A stretch of 64,000 nucleotides of DNA from Ga0077555 sp964500805 (GTDB lineage: Bacteria > Pseudomonadota > Alphaproteobacteria > Rhizobiales > Hyphomicrobiaceae), in NCBI GenBank assembly GCA_964500805.1, contig CAZCQH010000004.1, forward strand, positions 62,001 to 126,000, in the 5' to 3' direction. The position numbers and the translations under genes were made by a program. Positions 58,842-64,000 of the stretch are shown piece by piece (position 1 is the first letter of the stretch; the number at the start of each line of letters is the position of its first letter). Below the pieces are notes generated by a model. That model searched no databases, was not told where the DNA came from, and worked only from the letters and a program-made list of their open reading frames with translations.

Positions 58842-59687
58842 ATGACCGACGACAGCCGCCCAGAGCAAGATGGTGCGAAACGCTTCCGCAGCCCGCCATA
58901 CCCTCAGATCGTGCTCAGCAAAGCAATCGAAAGGGCTAGAGACCTATACGACCAAGTGCACCGACACGCAGCGAGCGTCCCCGTTGTGGCGGGGGCTTGG
59001 GGGATCAAGGAGACCACCGGAACACTCTGGACGACCGCCGCTTCGTTGCTTCAATACGGATTGCTCATTGACGAAGGCAGCGGCGACAAACGCAAATTCC
59101 AGCTGACCGATGCAGCATTTCGAATTCTGCTCGATCCAGATCCTGCGTCCGAGAAGCGACGGATCGCTTTGCAGAAGGCCGCAATATCCCCAAAAATCCA
59201 CGCTGAGCTGTGGGAAAAATTCAAGGATGCCGCACAAGTGTCAGATGCCCTTTTGAAGGGCTATCTCACCTTGGACCGCAGAGATGAGGGCAAAGCACCC
59301 TACAGCGACACCGCTGCGGATGAAGTGATACGTGTGTACAGAGACGCGATTTCATTTGCAGGGCTGTCCAACTCTGATATTATATCTAATGAGAACTTAG
59401 TCAAGGATGTTGATCTTACCAATCCTCCTAACGAGGAGCCTAAGAAGGTGGCCCCCATCTCAAGTACGCCTCCAGATGCTAAGGACGGTGGAGCCTTGGC
59501 CAGAAAGACAGTCAGCCCACCAACTATTGCGGATGGAGAGCGCGAGCTGACTTCCGGCTTGTTGTCACGTGGCGCAAGCTTCCGCTTGATCGTTAGCGGA
59601 AGGATTGGTGTTAAAGAGCTGGATACTCTCATTCGCAAGCTGGAAATCGATAAGGAAATACTGGCCGAGCCCGACCAGCCGAATTGA
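58842..59687 (+). CDS. Accessory protein of unknown function
   Basis: The product has 281 residues. Its base composition is clearly less GC-rich than its neighbours, suggesting transfer. The N-terminal region (PQIVLSKAIERARDLYDQVH, then TTGTLWTTAASLLQYGLLID) looks helical and could be a winged-helix-like fold. A low-complexity linker follows, then a compact C-terminal helix (IGVKELDTLIRKLEIDKEIL). AAGGAGCC lies upstream of the ATG. I do not recognise the family. Confidence 0.7.
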   Translation: MTDDSRPEQDGAKRFRSPPYPQIVLSKAIERARDLYDQVHRHAASVPVVAGAWGIKETTGTLWTTAASLLQYGLLIDEGSGDKRKFQLTDAAFRILLDPDPASEKRRIALQKAAISPKIHAELWEKFKDAAQVSDALLKGYLTLDRRDEGKAPYSDTAADEVIRVYRDAISFAGLSNSDIISNENLVKDVDLTNPPNEEPKKVAPISSTPPDAKDGGALARKTVSPPTIADGERELTSGLLSRGASFRLIVSGRIGVKELDTLIRKLEIDKEILAEPDQPN

Positions 59688-59810
59688 GTTCAGTCCCAAA
59701 TCCGAATCAGGACACTGGCCGTCAAAACAGGACAGCACCCGCTCGGGGATCCTGGACATTTCTCGAACATGATCCGGAAGATCAAACGAATACAACAAAC
59801 TAGAACGCTC

Positions 59811-59839
59811 TTGCAAAATGAGAACATTTAGTGTACATT
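59811..59839 (+). promoter_or_regulatory. Candidate recA promoter
   Basis: TTGCAA (59811-59816) and TACATT (59834-59839) are separated by exactly 17 bases, 48 bp before the recA ATG. The -10 box matches four of six consensus bases. Confidence 0.5.
59822..59836 (+). promoter_or_regulatory. Candidate LexA (SOS) box
   Basis: GAACATTTAGTGTAC fits the alphaproteobacterial GAAC-N7-GAAC SOS box with one mismatch in the second half, and overlaps the promoter spacer and -10 where LexA would repress recA. Confidence 0.45.
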
Positions 59840-59887
59840 GCCAACAATTGCGCTGGCCTATTGGCCATGAAATAAGGGGAACACAGC

Positions 59888-61039
59888 ATGAGTGCACCGC
59901 AGCTTCGGGTTGTCGAAGGGGACAAAATGGATAAGGGCAAAGCACTCGAGGCCGCGCTTGCGCAGATCGAGAAGCAGTTCGGCAAGGGCTCGATTATGAA
60001 GCTCGGCCAGAACGACCGGTCCATAGATGTCGAGGCGATCTCGACCGGATCGTTGGGGCTTGACATCGCGCTGGGCATCGGCGGGCTTCCGAAGGGCCGG
60101 GTGATCGAGATTTACGGGCCTGAATCGTCCGGCAAAACCACCTTGACGCTGCAGGTCATTGCCGAAGCCCAGAAGAAAGGGGGAACGTGCGCGTTCGTCG
60201 ACGCTGAGCATGCGCTTGACCCGGTCTATGCGAGAAAGCTCGGCGTCAAGGTCGATGAGCTGTTGATTTCCCAGCCGGACACCGGCGAGCAGGCGCTCGA
60301 GATCGCAGACACGCTGGTGCGCTCCGGCGCCATCGACGTGCTGGTGGTGGATTCCGTTGCAGCTCTGACGCCCAAGGCTGAGCTCGAAGGCGAGATGGGC
60401 GATTCACTCCCGGGCATGCAAGCCCGCCTCATGAGCCAGGCCCTGCGCAAGTTGACCGCCTCGATCTCCAAGTCGAAGTGCATGGTCATCTTCATCAACC
60501 AAATCCGCATGAAGATCGGCATCATGTTCGGCAACCCCGAGACGACAACGGGCGGCAACGCGCTGAAGTTCTACGCTTCGGTCCGGCTCGACATCCGCCG
60601 TATCGGCCAGATCAAGGCCAACGACGAGGCAGTCGGCAACCAGACGCGGGTCAAGGTGGTGAAGAATAAGGTGGCGCCGCCGTTCAAGCAGGTCGAGTTC
60701 GATATCATGTATGGCGAGGGCATCTCGAAGACTGGCGAGCTTGTCGATCTTGGTGCCAAGTCCGGTATCGTCGAGAAGTCCGGCGCCTGGTTTTCCTTCA
60801 AGGGCGAGCGAATTGGCCAGGGCCGCGAGAACACCAAGGCATTTCTCAAGGAGAACCCTAGGATCGCCAACGAGATCGAAGCCGCGATCCGGGCGAATGC
60901 CGGTCTCATCGTGGATAAGATGCTGCACGTGCAGCCGGAGGGCGACGAAGGCCGCGAGGCCGAGGAGGGTCCGGACGATGACGGCGTGCTGCCCGACGCC
61001 GACGATCAGCCGAAGAAGGGTGCGCGCGCTCGCCGGTGA
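59888..61039 (+). CDS. recA: Recombinase RecA
   Basis: The protein has 383 residues with every RecA landmark: KQFGKGSIMKLG, Walker A IYGPESSGKTTLTLQ, the catalytic Glu in VDAEHALDPVYA, loop L1 around GDSLPGMQARLMSQALRKL, loop L2 with NPETTTGGNALKFYASVR, and the C-terminal KSGAWFSFKGERIGQGREN. It drives homologous strand exchange and LexA self-cleavage. The acidic C-terminal tail is somewhat long for the family. AAGGGG precedes the ATG. alaS, a frequent alphaproteobacterial follower, is absent; ccrM comes next. Confidence 0.97.
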   Translation: MSAPQLRVVEGDKMDKGKALEAALAQIEKQFGKGSIMKLGQNDRSIDVEAISTGSLGLDIALGIGGLPKGRVIEIYGPESSGKTTLTLQVIAEAQKKGGTCAFVDAEHALDPVYARKLGVKVDELLISQPDTGEQALEIADTLVRSGAIDVLVVDSVAALTPKAELEGEMGDSLPGMQARLMSQALRKLTASISKSKCMVIFINQIRMKIGIMFGNPETTTGGNALKFYASVRLDIRRIGQIKANDEAVGNQTRVKVVKNKVAPPFKQVEFDIMYGEGISKTGELVDLGAKSGIVEKSGAWFSFKGERIGQGRENTKAFLKENPRIANEIEAAIRANAGLIVDKMLHVQPEGDEGREAEEGPDDDGVLPDADDQPKKGARARR

Positions 61040-61487
61040 GTTTTCGTGCTGCTGCTCATTTGCGTGACGCGGTGGGCAGCCTTGCGGCATGTCGTCGATG
61101 AGGTGTGCGTCGAGGCGGTTCCTGCCTCTCGCGCTGACGAAGCAGTATGGGTTCGCTGCTGACCGCCTCAATCGCCGCAAAGCGCAATCGGAGGTCGGGA
61201 GCATCCGGCGCTGCCCTTCGCGACGATCACCTTCGCAGGCGGCTTGCCGCTGCGGGCGCATTCACGATCCACGCCGGCATTCAAAATGTTCGTTGCATGC
61301 GCAGCACGAGCGCGTAGCGTCGTGTAGTGTGGGCCAGCTTCGCGCACGGGTTGGTTCTGGTGACTCCGATGTGCGTGGGCGAGGTTTGTGGCGGGCGCGG
61401 TCTGGCTGCTTGGTGAGTGCAGATTTGTCGTTTGTGCGCCGACCTCGCGTGTTCGTTGTGTTTTGTGTAGCGAGAGTTGCGGATCAC
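61040..61487. other. Intergenic leader region between recA and ccrM
   Basis: No gene is convincing in this 448-bp stretch, although the ccrM frame stays open upstream. A GANTC site (GACTC, 61362-61366) lies 122 bp before the ccrM start and may allow autoregulation by methylation. The T/G-rich segment from 61420 could hold the ccrM promoter. Confidence 0.35.
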
Positions 61488-62648
61488 ATGAGTACCGGTA
61501 CCGGTCGTCGTCGTAGCAAGAGTTCATCAGTTCCCGTTGGCCGTATCCTTTCCGGCGATTGCCTGAAGCGGCTGCTCGAGCTTCCGGACGCATCGGTCGA
61601 TCTCGTCTTCGCCGATCCGCCTTACAATTTGCAGCTCGACCGGACGCTGCTGCGTCCCAACAACACCGTCGTCGACGGCGTCGACGACGACTGGGATAAA
61701 TTCCAGAGTTTCGAGGAGTACGATCGCTTTTCACGCGCCTGGCTTGCTGAGTGCCGCCGCATCCTGAAGCCCGATGGCGCGATCTGGGTGATCGGTTCCT
61801 ACCACAACATTTTTCGTCTCGGCGCCATCCTTCAGGATCTCGGGTTCTGGCTGCAGAACGATGTGATCTGGCGCAAAGTCAACCCGATGCCAAACTTCCG
61901 CGGCAAGCGCTTTACCAACGCACATGAGACGTTGATCTGGGCCGGGCGCGATCGCAGATCCCGTGTCACCTTCAACTATGATGGTCTCAAAGCTGGCAAC
62001 GACGACGTGCAAATGCGCTCGGACTGGATGTTTCCCATCTGCTCCGGCCCGGAGCGCCTGAAGGATGACGGTGGGCGAAAAGCCCACCCGACTCAGAAGC
62101 CCGAAGCGCTGCTTCATCGTCTTATTCTTGCGACGACGAGACCCGGTGATATCGTCCTCGATCCCTTCTTCGGAACTGGAACGACGGGAGCGGTGGCCAA
62201 GCGCCTTGGCAGGCAGTTCATCGGCATCGAGCGAGATCCCGACTACGTCAATGCCGCGCAGGAGCGGATCGCGCGCATCAACCCGCTTCCAACCGACGTG
62301 GTGGAGCCCGTGTCGGCGAAGCGCACCGAGCCGCGGGTTCCATTCAACGCCATTGTCGAGCTCGGCATCCTGGAGCCGGGTGCCCGCCTCACTGACGAGC
62401 GAGGTGCGGTTTGGGCGGAGGTGCGCGCCGATGGTACGCTGGCGCTGAGCGGCAGCCAGGTACGCAGGCAAGGATCGATTCATCGCTTGGGAGCCGAGGT
62501 GCAAGGCAAGTCGGCCTGCAACGGCTGGACGTTCTGGCACTTCGAGGTCGAGGGTAAGCGAAAGCCCATCGACGCCTTGCGCGACGAGGCCCGCCGCCAG
62601 CTTGGCCTTGCGAGTGGCGGCGCGGGGTTCGGGCCTGCCGCGCGGTAG
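61488..62648 (+). CDS. ccrM: Cell-cycle regulated adenine DNA methyltransferase (GANTC)
   Basis: The protein has 386 residues in the beta-class order: catalytic motif IV DPPYNLQLD (about residue 43) before the SAM motif DPFFGTGTTGAVAKRLG (about residue 225). The central NPMPNFRGKRFTNAHETLIW segment and a C-terminal RAMA-like domain with CNGWTFWHFE are CcrM features. It methylates GANTC adenines late in replication and controls cell-cycle genes. Family similarity begins at the ATG of 61488. It is near-universal in Caulobacterales and Hyphomicrobiales. Confidence 0.95.
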   Translation: MSTGTGRRRSKSSSVPVGRILSGDCLKRLLELPDASVDLVFADPPYNLQLDRTLLRPNNTVVDGVDDDWDKFQSFEEYDRFSRAWLAECRRILKPDGAIWVIGSYHNIFRLGAILQDLGFWLQNDVIWRKVNPMPNFRGKRFTNAHETLIWAGRDRRSRVTFNYDGLKAGNDDVQMRSDWMFPICSGPERLKDDGGRKAHPTQKPEALLHRLILATTRPGDIVLDPFFGTGTTGAVAKRLGRQFIGIERDPDYVNAAQERIARINPLPTDVVEPVSAKRTEPRVPFNAIVELGILEPGARLTDERGAVWAEVRADGTLALSGSQVRRQGSIHRLGAEVQGKSACNGWTFWHFEVEGKRKPIDALRDEARRQLGLASGGAGFGPAAR

Positions 62649-63059
62649 CCTCGACTGCGGCGGAGCACGATTGTCCATCGTGGACGCGAATGACGCTTGC
62701 GCAACGCGGCTGCTTGCAAGCTGCGCTCGAATGCCTGGCCTGAGCAGGCGCCAGACTCGTGCCCTTGGTAACTCTCGGTATCGCGCGCGTGTCCCCGACG
62801 GTTGGCGCCATTTCAGCCTCTCCAGCGAATCTGCTCGGCCGGCGCGCTGCCAGCAGGAAGCGTTTTCGAATGGGTGATCACTAACGGCAGGATCTGGCCC
62901 GTCACAGGTCGTCTGCTTGCCGCCTCATGCCGCGGTGAAGCCTCGAGTTCCGTGGATAACCTGATTTGTCTCGGGATAAGCATAGCACCGCTGCTCGACC
63001 CCGCCGCCCGAATCGCGATTCGACCCTAGGCACGGACGCGAGTTCAGTGGACAAGACGC
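62649..63059. other. Intergenic region with a double GANTC palindrome
   Basis: I see no gene in this 411-bp stretch. A perfect palindrome CGAATCGCGATTCG (63009-63022) contains two GANTC sites back to back, 37 bp upstream of the lipoprotein gene. It could place that gene under CcrM control. Confidence 0.4.
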
Positions 63060-64000
63060 ATGGCGGATATCGTGAAATGGCGCGTGGGCCTGATCACTGT
63101 GGCGACGGCGCTGCTGCTTTCCGGTTGTTTGCGGCACAGTCATGAGGTGGCGAAGACTGGCTCCATAAAGGACGAAGGCCCTGCCACGGTCGGGAAAAGC
63201 TCCGACGCACACCCGGCCAAGTCGGCGAAAACTCCAGCCCGCAGACCGATCGCTGCGCCTGCGCCCTCCAGGGACGCGGGACAGGCCGCAACCAAGACGG
63301 CCGCCGCGGATCGCACCAACGAATCGCCTGAGCGACAGCCTGAGAAGCTCGCAGCCGATTTATCAGGCCTCGCGCTGTCTGCAGCAAAGCCGCCGTTGCA
63401 CCAGAAGCGCCAGCCGGGTGGTGCCGCACACAGCGGGCAAGGCCCAGGCCAGGCGCTGGCGCCGATTGAGTCGAACGGCGTACCGCACGTCGCTCGTGCG
63501 GCAGGGACGCCGGCGGCGGATGCCGTCAATGCGGAACCGGTCTCCGCGGTGCCGCGGGCCGCATCGCCTGAGACGCATGCCGGCACGGGAGCCGGCGCCA
63601 CGCCGATCGACACGGTCCAGCCGTCGTCACGCCCACCTTTTTCGCTGCACGGCCAACCATCGGCAGGTGTCCCAAATCGGGCAGCCAAAGCGGCCGGCGA
63701 GGATCGCCTGGAGACCGCCCGCCTCATTGCGGAGGGAAAAAAGCTGTTTCAAGAAGGCAAGGTCATCGAGGCGCGACGCCGCTTCGTTGCCGCTCTCCAT
63801 GCCCTGTCGCCGGAGGCTACCGTCGAGCTCGCGCGAACTTTCGACACGTTCTACCTGTCGAAGCTGGCGACCAGCGACGGCGCACCGGACATGCAGCGCG
63901 CGCTCCGCCTCTATCAGACTGCGATGGAACGTGGCGCAAGAGATGCTGACTTCGATATGGGCCGGGTCAAGGCGGCGCTCGAAGGGCAGGCGGTGCCGGC
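63060..64000 (+). CDS. Lipoprotein with Sel1/TPR-like C-terminal part (3'-truncated by window edge)
   Basis: The frame is open from ATG 63060 to the right edge, giving 313 residues so far. A lipobox (TALLLSGC) ends the signal peptide. About 190 residues of Ala/Pro-rich, probably disordered linker follow. A helical region then begins (ETARLIAEGKKLFQEG), with ELARTFDTFYLSKLA and ALRLYQTAMERGARDA, like Sel1 or TPR repeats. The protein is probably anchored in the envelope. Its function and end lie outside the window. Confidence 0.75.
   Translation, partial: MADIVKWRVGLITVATALLLSGCLRHSHEVAKTGSIKDEGPATVGKSSDAHPAKSAKTPARRPIAAPAPSRDAGQAATKTAAADRTNESPERQPEKLAADLSGLALSAAKPPLHQKRQPGGAAHSGQGPGQALAPIESNGVPHVARAAGTPAADAVNAEPVSAVPRAASPETHAGTGAGATPIDTVQPSSRPPFSLHGQPSAGVPNRAAKAAGEDRLETARLIAEGKKLFQEGKVIEARRRFVAALHALSPEATVELARTFDTFYLSKLATSDGAPDMQRALRLYQTAMERGARDADFDMGRVKAALEGQAVP

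Noticed and set aside
62802..63029. 75-codon frame after ccrM
   Set aside because: No ribosome binding site and no conserved pattern; it covers the GANTC palindrome upstream of the lipoprotein gene.
1..64000. CRISPR array or classical defence operon
   Set aside because: No regularly spaced direct repeats and no cas, restriction or toxin-antitoxin cassettes were seen; CcrM is an orphan cell-cycle methyltransferase.

Overview
The window reads as a contiguous chromosomal segment of a GC-rich Gram-negative alphaproteobacterium, most likely of the order Hyphomicrobiales (Rhizobiales). This is inferred from gene content, not from a database match. The supporting genes are a CcrM-type GANTC methyltransferase, KdsA for LPS, an EnvC-CtpA-RppH cell-envelope block, small alphaproteobacterial families (DUF1244, DUF1134, TIGR02301, a twin-transmembrane protein), a ChrB-ChrA pair and several Bug/TAXI solute receptors. 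Codon usage is uniformly GC-rich except near 56.5-59.9 kb. Both window ends cut a gene: a glutathione S-transferase on the left and a lipoprotein on the right.

Layout. 0-5 kb: GST tail, a perfect parS site, a run of perfect hairpins, a CobW-family GTPase with a second parS inside its His-rich segment, an N-formylglutamate amidohydrolase read in frame into DUF1244, a GNAT enzyme and an AraC-Ada methyltransferase fusion. Two strong parS sites suggest the chromosomal centromere, and so probably parAB and oriC, lies near the left edge. 5-10 kb: rppH, a catalytically dead S41 paralog, ctpA and envC, all on the minus strand. 10-17 kb: small membrane, GFA, GH114-like, Bug and PRC-barrel genes, then a 928-residue exported protein with an internal duplication and a caspase-like His/Cys signature. 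17-25 kb: kdsA, an AlkX-like glycosylase, a four-rhodanese protein translationally coupled to a BT1-like transporter, a DUF1134 protein and a lytic transglycosylase. 25-40 kb: transporters, an OprB porin, gentisate dioxygenase, a broken luciferase-like monooxygenase, GMC oxidoreductase, GNAT and SGNH enzymes, and the chrB-chrA operon. 40-54 kb: a glycosyltransferase, a second GMC enzyme, nitroreductase, the otnK-otnC pair, a TAXI receptor broken by an amber codon, rarA, a Bug receptor, LysE, NUDIX and SRAP genes. 54-64 kb: a Clp_N/coiled-coil protein, a small accessory patch (HNH protein, IS1-like transposase, tRNA-like gene, unknown gene), then recA and ccrM.

How the genes work together. The envelope genes (envC, ctpA, lytic transglycosylase, kdsA, porin) point to division-linked peptidoglycan and outer-membrane work. 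Gentisate dioxygenase, the luciferase-like enzyme, two GMC enzymes, Bug/TAXI receptors and otnKC point to scavenging of aromatic and organic-acid carbon. DNA-repair functions recur: ada, an AlkX-like glycosylase, rarA, SRAP and recA. A family of about 160-bp imperfect palindromes lies between genes at 4.8-5.1, 19.2-19.3 and 32.5-32.7 kb, and in two cases it supplies the stop codon of the gene before it.

Three genes are interrupted by single lesions in otherwise intact frames: a +1 shift at a T4 run near 28.19 kb, a TAG at 32024 and a TAG at 47789. The most original candidates are the 928-residue duplicated protein, the tRNA-like gene between strong hairpins at 58.5 kb, the dead CtpA paralog and the palindrome family.
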